Source of the DNA: Bacteroidales bacterium UBA1195
GTDB taxonomy: Bacteria > Bacteroidota > Bacteroidia > Bacteroidales > WCHB1-69
Length of the DNA: 17,787 nt
Direction of reading: 5' to 3'
Assembly (NCBI GenBank): GCA_002309855.1
Contig: DBYD01000063.1
Span: 856-18,642, forward strand
The notes below the pieces were generated by a model. That model was not told the origin of the DNA. It saw only the letters and a program-made list of their open reading frames with translations, and ran no database searches. The position numbers were made by a program, and so were the translations under genes. Within the stretch, counting starts at the first letter, position 1. The number at the start of each line of letters is the position of its first letter. This document shows, in pieces, positions 1 through 7,179 of this stretch.

Positions 1-489
1 CGCAACGTGGCCCGCATCGCCAAGGGTTTCGGAATGGAGGTGTATGCCTATGACGCTTTCCTGACCGCCGACCAGATCAACGCCAGCGGCATGGCTACCG
101 CCGTGGCCAATCAGGATGCGCTGTTCGAGACCTGCGACATCGTCTCCCTGCACATCCCCGCCACCGCCGAGACAAAGCAGAGCATCAACTACAACCTTGT
201 CGGCAAGATGCACAAGGGCGGTATTCTGGTGAACACCGCCCGCAAGGAGGTCATCGATGAGGCCGGTCTGCTCAAGCTTATGGCCGAGCGCACCGATCTG
301 AAGTACATCACCGACATCATGCCGGATGCCGATGCCGAGTTCAAGGCGTTTGAAGGCCGCTACTTCGCCACGCCCAAGAAAATGGGTGCCCAGACTGAGG
401 AAGCCAACATCAACGCCGGCATCGCCGCCGCAAACCAGATTGCCGATTTCTTCAAGACAGGAAACAAAAAATTCCAGGTCAACAAGTAA
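1..489 (+). CDS. serA: D-3-phosphoglycerate dehydrogenase, C-terminal part (5' end outside window)
   Basis: The frame is open from base 1, so this is the last 162 residues of a longer gene. It is a D-isomer-specific 2-hydroxyacid dehydrogenase: the second half of the NAD-binding domain starts RNVARIAKGFG, YAYD carries the Asp expected at the end of the second beta strand for NAD preference, DIVSLHIPAT follows, and NTARKEVID holds the substrate-binding Arg. The family converts 3-phosphoglycerate to phosphohydroxypyruvate, the first step of serine synthesis, in the cytoplasm. The protein ends soon after the catalytic region, with no ACT regulatory domain, as in the short Bacteroidales enzymes. 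The position usually held by the catalytic His (TPHxG) reads TPKKMG, a substitution described for the short class of PGDH. A terminator follows. The assignment to SerA rather than another 2-hydroxyacid dehydrogenase rests on recognising the Bacteroidales form. Confidence 0.9.
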   Translation, partial: RNVARIAKGFGMEVYAYDAFLTADQINASGMATAVANQDALFETCDIVSLHIPATAETKQSINYNLVGKMHKGGILVNTARKEVIDEAGLLKLMAERTDLKYITDIMPDADAEFKAFEGRYFATPKKMGAQTEEANINAGIAAANQIADFFKTGNKKFQVNK

Positions 490-508
490 TCTTTGTGAAT
501 TCTCAAGG

Positions 509-545
509 GACACCGGGGCTTTGGCTCCGTGTGTCTCTTTTTTTT
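509..545 (+). terminator. Rho-independent terminator after serA
   Basis: An imperfect inverted repeat pairs GACACCGGGGC with GCTCCGTGTGTC around a TTTG loop, with one bulge and one G-U pair. Eight consecutive T residues follow (538-545). It lies 20 nt after the serA stop and ends 3 nt before the probable ruvC start codon. Confidence 0.8.
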
Positions 546-548
546 ATC

Positions 549-1121
549 ATGGAATCGGAAAATCTTTCGGAACAGATAATCATGGGGATTGACCCCGGCA
601 CACGTGTGATGGGATATGCCTTTCTGGAGGTTGTCAGGAAAAAGCTGCATGTGATGGAGATGGGTGTGCTCACTTTTTCCTCCAAAAATCCCATGCAGTT
701 GCGGCTGAAGGAGATTTTCGAGGATGTGACCACGCTGGTGGAGCGTTTCAAGCCGGATGTGCTTGCGATAGAGGAGCCCTTTTACGGCAAGAATGTCCAG
801 TCCATGCTGAAATTGGGCAGGGCGCAGGGAATTGCCATGGCGATTGCACTTCATCGTGAAATACCTGTGTTTGAATATACTCCGCGCAAGGTCAAACAAG
901 CTGTCACCGGCAACGGCAACGCCTCCAAGGAGCAGTTGGCCGCCATGCTCTCACGTCTGCTGGACACCCCGTCCGATTCCCGCTTTTTGGATGCGACCGA
1001 TGCCCTCGGCATCGCGTTGTGCCATCACTATGAATCCCTTTCCCTGATTGGTGCCTCAAGTGGGAACAGGGTGCATGACTGGGCGCAGTTTTTGGAAAAG
1101 AATAAGGACAGGATTGTTTAA
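549..1121 (+). CDS. ruvC: Crossover junction endodeoxyribonuclease RuvC
   Basis: RuvC is the Holliday-junction resolvase that acts with the RuvAB branch-migration motor in recombinational repair. From the ATG at 549 the protein has 190 residues, the usual family size. All four catalytic acidic residues are visible: Asp15 in GIDPG, Glu75 in AIEEPFYGKN, and Asp148 and Asp151 in DATDALGIALCHHY. The frame stays open upstream to 495, but that extension would be translated from the serA terminator hairpin and has no family similarity. ATG 549 is therefore preferred; ATG 582, directly before GIDPG, is a second possibility. No convincing ribosome-binding site is visible, which is common in this phylum. 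The serpin gene begins 12 nt downstream and is probably co-transcribed. Confidence 0.95.
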   Translation: MESENLSEQIIMGIDPGTRVMGYAFLEVVRKKLHVMEMGVLTFSSKNPMQLRLKEIFEDVTTLVERFKPDVLAIEEPFYGKNVQSMLKLGRAQGIAMAIALHREIPVFEYTPRKVKQAVTGNGNASKEQLAAMLSRLLDTPSDSRFLDATDALGIALCHHYESLSLIGASSGNRVHDWAQFLEKNKDRIV

Positions 1122-1133
1122 AACCAATATATC

Positions 1134-2411
1134 ATGTTAAAATTAGGAATTAAACTCGGCCTTTGTGTGCTGCTTGTTGCTGCCGTAACAGGCTGCGGTG
1201 GCGTAAGAGGCAATGAAAACCAGGCCGAAGAGGAGGTCGGGGCTGAAATTATGTTAACGGATGACGGTATGGATTCAATTTTGAAGGAAAACAGCGAACT
1301 GATGCAAAAGGTGATGCAGGATTTCGCCTTTCATGTGTGGGCGAAGCTGGATGCGGACGAAAGCTATGTCTTTTCCCCATTGAGCGTGCAGATGCTTTTC
1401 ACCATGCTGCTCAACGGGGCGGAGGGCGAGACCGCACAGGAGATGGTGAAGGCGCTGGATTTGGATACCGCTGCGCTTGACATGAAGGGATACAATAATA
1501 TTTATCACCATCTGATGGAAAACATGCCGAAACTGGATTCGGCTGTCAAGTTGAACATTGCCAACGCCATGGTGGTTAATAAAAAATACCCTTTGAAAAA
1601 GGAGTTTGTGAATGAGGCCAAAGCTTATTATAAGGCCATGGTGGAGAACATGGATTTCACCAGGTCAGACAATGTGGTGGCGAAAATCAACGGCTGGTGT
1701 GACAAGAATACCAACGGTCTGATCCCGCAAATCATCGACAAGGTCACACCCGACATGACAGCATGCCTGATGAATGCCGTCTATTTCAAGGGAACCTGGA
1801 CTGATCCGTTTGAAAAAGAACTCACGAAACAGCGCACCTTCACCGATGAGAAGGGTAACCGGCAGGAGCTGGAGATGATGGCTCAGAGGGAGCGCTTCCG
1901 CTATATGGAGAACGGGCGGATGCAGTGTCTCTGCCTTCCATACGGGGATGGGAATTTCCGCATGTATGTTCTTCTTCCCAAGGCTGGTTATAAGGTGGCT
2001 GATCTGGTGGCCGCTCTGAATACTGGTCAGTGGACGGCAGTCAAGAAAAAAATGCAGCGCCGCGATGCTGATGTGTGGCTGCCCAAGTTCGAGACCAAAT
2101 ACCATAAGCAGTTGAATGACATGTTGAAGGAATTGGGTATGAAACGGGCCTTTTCGCAGCGTGCGGAGTTTGGCGGCTTTTCGGAGATGCCCTCCTATAT
2201 CAGCCTGGCGCAGCAGGATGCGATTATCAAGGTGTATGAGGAGGGGAGCGAGGCGGCCGCTGTGACAAGCGTTGTGGTGGAATGTTTTGCATTAGAAGAG
2301 GAGGAACCTGAGCCGCCGGTCGTCTTCCATGCTGACCATCCCTTCATATATATGATAGAAGAAAGGGAAAGCGGCGCCATCCTCTTTATGGGGCGCTACA
2401 ATGGACAGTAA
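1134..2411 (+). CDS. Serpin-family protease inhibitor, lipoprotein
   Basis: This 425-residue protein starts with a lipoprotein signal peptide (MLKLGIKLGLCVLLVAAVTGC, lipid-modified Cys21), so it is expected on a cell-envelope membrane. The rest is a full-length serpin: the N-terminal helices carry VFSPLSVQMLFTMLLNGA, the shutter/breach region has NAVYFKGTW, and the C-terminus ends VVFHADHPFIYMI...GAILFMGRYNGQ. The reactive-centre hinge EEGSEAAAVTS (369-379) has the small residues needed for loop insertion, so it is probably inhibitory rather than a non-inhibitory serpin. Counting 15 residues from hinge Gly371 places P1 at about Phe385, in ECFAL, followed by the acidic EEEEPEPP. Serpins inhibit serine or cysteine proteases by a one-time covalent trap. 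A role against host or gut proteases is inference. The stop codon is immediately followed by a hairpin repeat array. Confidence 0.93.
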   Translation: MLKLGIKLGLCVLLVAAVTGCGGVRGNENQAEEEVGAEIMLTDDGMDSILKENSELMQKVMQDFAFHVWAKLDADESYVFSPLSVQMLFTMLLNGAEGETAQEMVKALDLDTAALDMKGYNNIYHHLMENMPKLDSAVKLNIANAMVVNKKYPLKKEFVNEAKAYYKAMVENMDFTRSDNVVAKINGWCDKNTNGLIPQIIDKVTPDMTACLMNAVYFKGTWTDPFEKELTKQRTFTDEKGNRQELEMMAQRERFRYMENGRMQCLCLPYGDGNFRMYVLLPKAGYKVADLVAALNTGQWTAVKKKMQRRDADVWLPKFETKYHKQLNDMLKELGMKRAFSQRAEFGGFSEMPSYISLAQQDAIIKVYEEGSEAAAVTSVVVECFALEEEEPEPPVVFHADHPFIYMIEERESGAILFMGRYNGQ

Positions 2412-2533
2412 AGACGTCATACCATGGCGTCTCTGACAGACAAGAGAGGTAAAGGACAAGTAAAGACGTCATACCATGGCGTCTCTGACAGACAAAGGTA
2501 AAGGACAAGTAAAGACGTCATACCATGGCGTCT
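2409..2533 (+). repeat. Three tandem copies of a hairpin-bearing intergenic repeat
   Basis: Copies are 2409-2460 (52 nt), 2461-2509 (49 nt; three bases shorter) and 2510-2533 (24 nt, truncated). Each contains a perfect 9-bp hairpin with one G-U pair: arms AGACGTCAT and ATGGCGTCT with loop ACC, at 2412-2432, 2464-2484 and 2513-2533. The first hairpin begins on the base after the serpin stop codon. The tail of each full unit (GGACAAGTAA) nearly matches the last serpin codons plus stop (GGACAGTAA), so the array may have grown by duplication including the gene end. No T-tract follows any copy, so these are not ordinary intrinsic terminators. Roles in mRNA 3'-end protection or as an interspersed palindromic element are both possible. 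Confidence 0.9.
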
Positions 2534-2560
2534 ATATATAAAAAACAAAAACAGTAACAC

Positions 2561-3787
2561 ATGCAGACAAAAGAAAAAATCTTCAAAGGCAAAACATTGG
2601 CCATCCTATCCGGCGGCGGCGACACCCCCGCCATCAACTCCAGCATTGAAAATGTGCGCCGCAGGGCGCTGCTGCTGGGCTTCAAGGTGTATGGAATCCG
2701 CAAGGGCTGGAAGGGCCTGCTCGGTGACGGCGACGTGGTTGACCTGACCAACGTGCCTTATAACGGCGCATACGGCGGCACCGCGCTGCGCTCCAGCCGC
2801 ACCAATCCTTTCCCCACCAAAAAGAATCCGGAGGACCGTGTGCCTCAGGTTATGAAAAACCTGGAACGTTACAAAATCGACACATTGGTGACAATCGGCG
2901 GTGACGACACCAACGGAGCGGCCAAACGGATATATGAACGTGAGGGCATTCCGGTCATCGGCTTCCCGAAAACCATCGACAACGACCTTCGCACCCATAC
3001 CATGCACAGCTACAACGGTGAGGAGATTGAGGCGGTGCTCTGCCCCGGATTCCCTTCTGGCGCGTTGTGCATCAGTAATATGACCCGCCATTTGCGCTCC
3101 ACCAACGAATCACATGAGCGCATAATGGTGCTTGAGGTTATGGGACGTGATGCCGGCTGGCTGACCGGTTCCGCCACTTTCGGCGGCGCTGAAATGGCCT
3201 TGGTGCCTGAGTTTGAGATGACCGCCGAGCGCAAGGAACGCTTCTTTGAGGAGGTGAAAAAACGCTATGCGGAGAAGAAGAACCTGATCATCGCTGTTTC
3301 CGAAGGTGTGCGCTGGTGGAACGACGAGACCAAGGAGTTGGGCATGGTCTATGCCAGCTCCGAAACCGATGAGTACGGTCACAAGCGTTTCGGCGGTGTG
3401 AGTGGCGTGGTTGCTTCGGAAATAAGCAAGCGGCTTGGTGTGGAGGCCCGCGCCCAGATTTCGGGCTATTATCCCCGTGCGGGAGCCTGCTCCGACTACG
3501 ACCGCCGTTTCACATCGGCATTGGCCGACAAGGCGATGGATCTGATATTGCGCGGCGAGTACGGCAAGATGCCTGTGCTTGACCACATTGTTGCCCAGAA
3601 CGGACTGGAGGAGTATAACATGTCCTCCATCGACATGGGCAGCATCGGAAACCAGCCGTTGCAGGCCGCCTATTATGATGAGCAGACCTTCACGTTCACC
3701 GATGCCTATGTCGATTTTCTGAGCCATGTGCTTGGTGCGCCATACTGGCCGGACTTCGGCTGCACTTTTGCCAAGGTGCGTCCTTAA
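2561..3787 (+). CDS. 6-phosphofructokinase, pyrophosphate-type active site
   Basis: The 408-residue protein belongs to the PfkA family, which phosphorylates fructose 6-phosphate to fructose 1,6-bisphosphate in glycolysis. Visible motifs are the phosphoryl-donor loop LSGGGDTPAIN (17-27), GGDDT (113-117), PKTIDND (136-142) and the substrate loop MGRDAGWLTG. In ATP-dependent enzymes the second and third motifs usually read GGDGS and PGTIDND. Asp116 and Lys137 are the residue pair that define pyrophosphate-dependent enzymes, where the reaction is reversible. Donor specificity is thus inferred as pyrophosphate, not measured. The ATG at 2561 follows an AT-rich stretch after the hairpin repeats. No promoter of the TAnnTTTG type is evident between serpin and this gene, so read-through from upstream is possible. 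Confidence 0.93.
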   Translation: MQTKEKIFKGKTLAILSGGGDTPAINSSIENVRRRALLLGFKVYGIRKGWKGLLGDGDVVDLTNVPYNGAYGGTALRSSRTNPFPTKKNPEDRVPQVMKNLERYKIDTLVTIGGDDTNGAAKRIYEREGIPVIGFPKTIDNDLRTHTMHSYNGEEIEAVLCPGFPSGALCISNMTRHLRSTNESHERIMVLEVMGRDAGWLTGSATFGGAEMALVPEFEMTAERKERFFEEVKKRYAEKKNLIIAVSEGVRWWNDETKELGMVYASSETDEYGHKRFGGVSGVVASEISKRLGVEARAQISGYYPRAGACSDYDRRFTSALADKAMDLILRGEYGKMPVLDHIVAQNGLEEYNMSSIDMGSIGNQPLQAAYYDEQTFTFTDAYVDFLSHVLGAPYWPDFGCTFAKVRP

Positions 3788-3810
3788 TTATAGGGGCATG
3801 GGGGCTGCCC

Positions 3811-3850
3811 GCTGTTCACTTTTTTTGGTTTAAAAATAACGGTGGACAGC
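3811..3850 (+). other. Inverted repeat between pfk and exbB
   Basis: GCTGTTCAC (3811-3819) pairs with GTGGACAGC (3842-3850), nine base pairs with one G-U. The 22-nt loop contains a run of seven T. A second short stem, GGGCA/TGCCC, lies just before it. The T-run sits inside the long hairpin rather than after it, so terminator function is uncertain. It could end pfk transcription through the upstream stem. Confidence 0.4.
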
Positions 3851-3874
3851 CTTCCTGCCAATGGCATTATAGTT

Positions 3875-3882
3875 TATTTTTG
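3875..3882 (+). promoter_or_regulatory. Putative -7 promoter element for the exbB operon
   Basis: TATTTTTG matches the Bacteroidota -7 consensus TAnnTTTG and lies 17 nt before the preferred exbB start codon at 3899. No clear TTTG -33 element is seen about 20 nt upstream, so the call is moderate. If correct, the leader is very short. Confidence 0.5.
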
Positions 3883-3898
3883 CAAAAAAATAATTATT

Positions 3899-4591
3899 AT
3901 GATGAATACATTGTCATTGATTCTGTTACAGGCTGCCGATGTCATGGTTGAGCCGCACGAGGAGAAATTGAGCATACTGAAACTGCTCTTCAGTCCGGGA
4001 ACAATATGGATTACCCTGCTGTTGCTGATTTCTTTGGGCATTATTGTCTACATTTTTGTGGAACGCTTCATGGCGTTGCGTGAGGCGGCCAAGGACGACA
4101 CCAATTTCATGAACAACATCCGCGACTTCATGCACAACGACCGGCTGGATTCCGCACTGGGTCTCTGCCGCAGCACGCAGAGTCCGCTGGCCCGTATGGT
4201 CGACAAGGGCCTTTCCCGTCTGGGCAAGCCTCTGCAGGACATCAACGAGGCAATCAGCAATGTCGGCCAGCTGGAGGTCGCCCGTCTGGAAAAGGGTGTC
4301 GGTGTGGTTGCCGCGCTTGCCTCTGTCGCCCCGATGCTCGGTTTCTTGGGTACGGTCACAGGTATGATTGTCGCCTTCCATGACATGTCAACAAGCGGAA
4401 ACAATCTGGAAATAGCCGATTTGGCCAGCGGTATCTACACGGCTCTTATAACCACAGCCAGCGGTCTGGTTGTCGGCATTATCGGCTACATCTGCCACAA
4501 TGTGCTGATCAACCGGATTGACAAGGTGGTGGTGATGTTGGAAGCCCGCGCAATGGAGTTCATGGATTTCCTGCACGAACCTGCAAACTAA
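3899..4591 (+). CDS. exbB: MotA/TolQ/ExbB proton-channel family protein
   Basis: This is the inner-membrane proton-channel subunit that, with ExbD, uses the proton gradient to energise a TonB- or TolA-type transducer. The 230-residue product from ATG 3899 has three membrane segments (about 35-55, 133-160 and 178-202). The family signature is in the second and third: VAPMLGFLGTVTGMIVAF and LASGIYTALITTASGLVVGIIGY. The frame is open back to 3842, but that region contains the likely promoter and an inverted repeat and adds no family sequence. ATG 3899 or the adjacent ATG 3902 is therefore preferred. It is first in an exbB-exbD-tonB-like cluster with a 12-nt gap to exbD. Whether it serves outer-membrane nutrient uptake (Ton) or envelope integrity (Tol) cannot be told from the sequence. 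Confidence 0.9.
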   Translation: MMNTLSLILLQAADVMVEPHEEKLSILKLLFSPGTIWITLLLLISLGIIVYIFVERFMALREAAKDDTNFMNNIRDFMHNDRLDSALGLCRSTQSPLARMVDKGLSRLGKPLQDINEAISNVGQLEVARLEKGVGVVAALASVAPMLGFLGTVTGMIVAFHDMSTSGNNLEIADLASGIYTALITTASGLVVGIIGYICHNVLINRIDKVVVMLEARAMEFMDFLHEPAN

Positions 4592-4603
4592 AAACATTGT
4601 CTC

Positions 4604-5035
4604 ATGTCCATCATAAAAGTTAGACCGAAGACAAAGGTGGAGATGAACCTCTCCACGCAGGCCGACCTGGTTTTTCTGTTGCTGATCTTCTTTATGATCA
4701 CATCGACCTTTGTCAGCCCGAACGCCATCAAGCTGCTTCTGCCGCAGAGCAGCAGCAAGACAATGGCCAAGCAGAATTTTGAGGTGTATATTGACGAAAA
4801 CAAGGAATATGCCATCAAACAGGGTAAGGATCTGATGTCGGTGGAGGAGTCACTGCTCGAATCCGCAATAGTGGAGAACCTCTCCCTGCTTGATGATGAC
4901 GCCACTGTGGTGATCCGTGCCGACCAGTCCGTTCCGGTGCAGAACATTGTCTATGTCATCGATGCCGTCAACAAGGCAAACGATTTGTACGGCAAAAAAT
5001 GTAAGGCCATTCTGGCCACGCAGGCGAAACCTTAA
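4604..5035 (+). CDS. exbD: ExbD/TolR family biopolymer transport protein
   Basis: The 143-residue protein has a short cytoplasmic N-terminus, one membrane helix (about 20-38, DLVFLLLIFFMITSTFV) and a periplasmic domain. Asp21 at the start of the helix is the conserved proton-carrying residue of ExbD/TolR. The periplasmic end, VPVQNIVYVIDAVNKANDLYGKKC, matches the family's C-terminal fold. It would form the inner-membrane motor with the ExbB-like product of the preceding gene. The gap to the next gene is 10 nt, consistent with one operon. Many Bacteroidota carry two exbD copies in such clusters; only one is present here. Confidence 0.9.
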   Translation: MSIIKVRPKTKVEMNLSTQADLVFLLLIFFMITSTFVSPNAIKLLLPQSSSKTMAKQNFEVYIDENKEYAIKQGKDLMSVEESLLESAIVENLSLLDDDATVVIRADQSVPVQNIVYVIDAVNKANDLYGKKCKAILATQAKP

Positions 5036-5045
5036 AACCGGAGTC

Positions 5046-5834
5046 ATGGAAAATTACCGTACCTACGATTATGAAACGCCTGAAGAAAGGCGCTACAGGG
5101 TGGTGGCTGCTGTGGTTGTGGTTGTGGTTTATCTGCTGCTTTTCCTCTTTTTTATTGCTGCCGGGCTCAAACATCAGGTGCCGCCACCACCGGAGTATGG
5201 CATCGAACTGGATATGAGTGGCGGTGGGGGAGGTGGCTCCGCGCAGGTGAGCAACACCCGTTCGGACCAGCCTGCCGCCACAAGTCCCGCCCCGTCACAG
5301 CCGAAGGCGGCTCCCAGGGTCTCCACCCAAAGGACTGAAGCCACTCCGAAGGTGACAACGGACCAGCCCAAAACCAATACTACAGCCCAGGCGGAGCCAA
5401 CTGTCACACAACCGACTGTTAACGAAAACGCACTGTTCAAAAAGAAAAAGGGCGGAAGCACTGGTTCCGGTTCCGGAAGCGGTACAGGCCAGGGTAGCGG
5501 TGAAGGTCCGGGCAGCGGGTCCGGTTCTGGCGGGGGTGTTGGCAGCGGCAGTGGTCAGGGGAAGGGCGATTTCTGGTTAGATGGCCGTCCTGTTGTCTAT
5601 AAAGCCTATCCTAATGCACGGGAAAACACCGACGGACTGGTTATTGTGGAATTTCGTGCCGACAAGGAGGGCAATGTGATTTATGCCAAGGCTGGCGTGC
5701 GTGGCACCACCATCAACGATTCGGAGTTGTGGGCAGAATGCGAACGTGCCGCAAAAATGTCAAAGTTCAAGGCCAAGGATGATGCTCCCGCCGAACAGCG
5801 TGGAACAATCCGTTACCGTTTTGTTGTCCGCTGA
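5046..5834 (+). CDS. TonB/TolA-like energy transducer with Gly-Ser-rich linker
   Basis: The 262-residue protein has a 20-residue cytoplasmic start and a single membrane anchor (about 19-40, containing six consecutive Val). A periplasmic stretch rich in Pro, Thr and Ala (45-135) follows, then a 39-residue Gly/Ser linker (136-174). The C-terminal domain (175-262, ending RGTIRYRFVVR) resembles TonB/TolA C-terminal domains. It would couple the ExbB/ExbD motor to an outer-membrane partner. The frame extends upstream to 4917 inside exbD, but that part is exbD read in another frame; ATG 5046 gives a sensible membrane topology and lies 10 nt after exbD. The linker is unusual in being Gly/Ser-based rather than the stiff Pro-Lys/Pro-Glu kind typical of TonB. 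TonB versus TolA function is unresolved. Confidence 0.8.
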   Translation: MENYRTYDYETPEERRYRVVAAVVVVVVYLLLFLFFIAAGLKHQVPPPPEYGIELDMSGGGGGGSAQVSNTRSDQPAATSPAPSQPKAAPRVSTQRTEATPKVTTDQPKTNTTAQAEPTVTQPTVNENALFKKKKGGSTGSGSGSGTGQGSGEGPGSGSGSGGGVGSGSGQGKGDFWLDGRPVVYKAYPNARENTDGLVIVEFRADKEGNVIYAKAGVRGTTINDSELWAECERAAKMSKFKAKDDAPAEQRGTIRYRFVVR

Positions 5835-5886
5835 CCCCACATCAAAGTGAATAATAAAAATTATACGTACTAATAAACATTAAGCG

Positions 5887-7179
5887 ATGAAGTATAAAGA
5901 TTGTATGGCGTATTTGTACAACAGCCTTCCCATGTACCAACGTGTTGGTGCGGCCGCCTACAAGGCTGACTTGTCCACTACCGTTGCCTTGATGGAGGCC
6001 ATGGATAATCCTCAGCATTCGTTCAAAGTGATACATGTAGCTGGAACAAATGGTAAGGGCTCAGTCTCACATATTCTTGCCTCAATTCTTCAGGAGGCTG
6101 GATTCAGGGTCGGACTGTACACCTCCCCGCATCTGAAGAATTTTCAGGAAAGGATCCGCATCAACGGCAGAATCATTTCTCCCTATTACGTCACCCATTT
6201 CGTGGAAACCTATAAGGATGTTTTCGATAAATTGCAACCCTCATTCTTTGAAATGACAGTGGCTATGGCCATGCATTATTTTGCACGCAAAAAGGTTGAT
6301 ATCGCAGTTGTTGAGGTGGGCATGGGAGGCCGGCTGGATTCTACCAATGTGGTGGATCCTCTGATTTCGGTCATCACCAATGTCAGTTATGACCATACAC
6401 AGTTTTTGGGAAAGACCCTTCCGGAAATTGCCCGTGAAAAGGCCGGTATAATCAAGGAGGGCGTTCCTGTGGTGATTGGTGAGACAAATCCGGAGACCGC
6501 TCCTGTGTTTGAAGCTGTGGCCAAGGAGAAACATGCCCCAATTATTTTTGCCGACCAATTGTTCCATGCGAAGAATGCCTCCCATACCAGCATCCGTCGC
6601 AAACCATGCATGATTTTCGACATCTACAAGGGGGAAAAGATTTTCATGGGGCATGTGATTTCCTATTTGACAGGAAATTACCAGCTGATGAACTTTCAGA
6701 CGGTAGCGGCGGTTTATGAGCAGGTCTTCGCGGATGCTGAGATGCCGCTCTATACCTTCAAGCATGGCGTAAGCAAATTGGAACGTACTGGTTTGCAGGG
6801 ACGTTGGCAGCAGTTGCAGACACGTCCGCGCTGCATTGTTGATACCGGTCACAACGAGGCGGGCATCCGTTGTGTTGTGGAACAGCTGAAAACACTGTCA
6901 TATAAGAAGTTACATTTTGTTTTTGGTGTGGTGGCAGACAAGGATCTGGATAGGATACTCCCGCTGCTTCCCAAGGATGCGGAGTACTATTTTACCCGCG
7001 CACGCATTCCGAGAGCTCTGCCGGCGGAGGAACTGCAGGCCAAGGCTGCTGAATATGGGCTGAAGGGGAAGGTGTATCCCTCCGTGAAAAATGCCTACCG
7101 TTCGGCCATTGCCAACGCTGAGACAAGGGATCTTGTCTTTGTCGGCGGAAGCACCTTTGTTGTGGCTGAGGTGCTCTGA
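5887..7179 (+). CDS. folC: Bifunctional folylpolyglutamate synthase/dihydrofolate synthase
   Basis: FolC is a Mur-ligase-family cytoplasmic enzyme that adds glutamate to dihydropteroate and to folates using ATP. The 430-residue protein has the ATP-binding loop HVAGTNGKGSVSH (50-62), the TSPHL motif (79-83) followed by ERIRINGR, and the central-domain segment EVGMGGRLDSTNVV. The C-terminal Mur-ligase domain begins near the DTGHNEAG segment. Length is normal for the family. The ATG at 5887 is 52 nt after the tonB-like gene with no clear promoter between, so it may belong to the same transcript. Its TGA stop shares one base with the nadD start codon (TGATG), pointing to translational coupling. 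Confidence 0.95.
   Translation: MKYKDCMAYLYNSLPMYQRVGAAAYKADLSTTVALMEAMDNPQHSFKVIHVAGTNGKGSVSHILASILQEAGFRVGLYTSPHLKNFQERIRINGRIISPYYVTHFVETYKDVFDKLQPSFFEMTVAMAMHYFARKKVDIAVVEVGMGGRLDSTNVVDPLISVITNVSYDHTQFLGKTLPEIAREKAGIIKEGVPVVIGETNPETAPVFEAVAKEKHAPIIFADQLFHAKNASHTSIRRKPCMIFDIYKGEKIFMGHVISYLTGNYQLMNFQTVAAVYEQVFADAEMPLYTFKHGVSKLERTGLQGRWQQLQTRPRCIVDTGHNEAGIRCVVEQLKTLSYKKLHFVFGVVADKDLDRILPLLPKDAEYYFTRARIPRALPAEELQAKAAEYGLKGKVYPSVKNAYRSAIANAETRDLVFVGGSTFVVAEVL

Noticed and set aside
2409..2533. Hairpins as intrinsic terminators
   Set aside because: None of the three is followed by a T-tract on the plus strand, and the AT-rich run after copy 3 is A-rich. On the minus strand the T-run would come before the hairpins.
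4917..5045. N-terminal extension of the TonB-like protein inside exbD
   Set aside because: It is exbD sequence in another frame and would put 43 unrelated residues before the membrane anchor.
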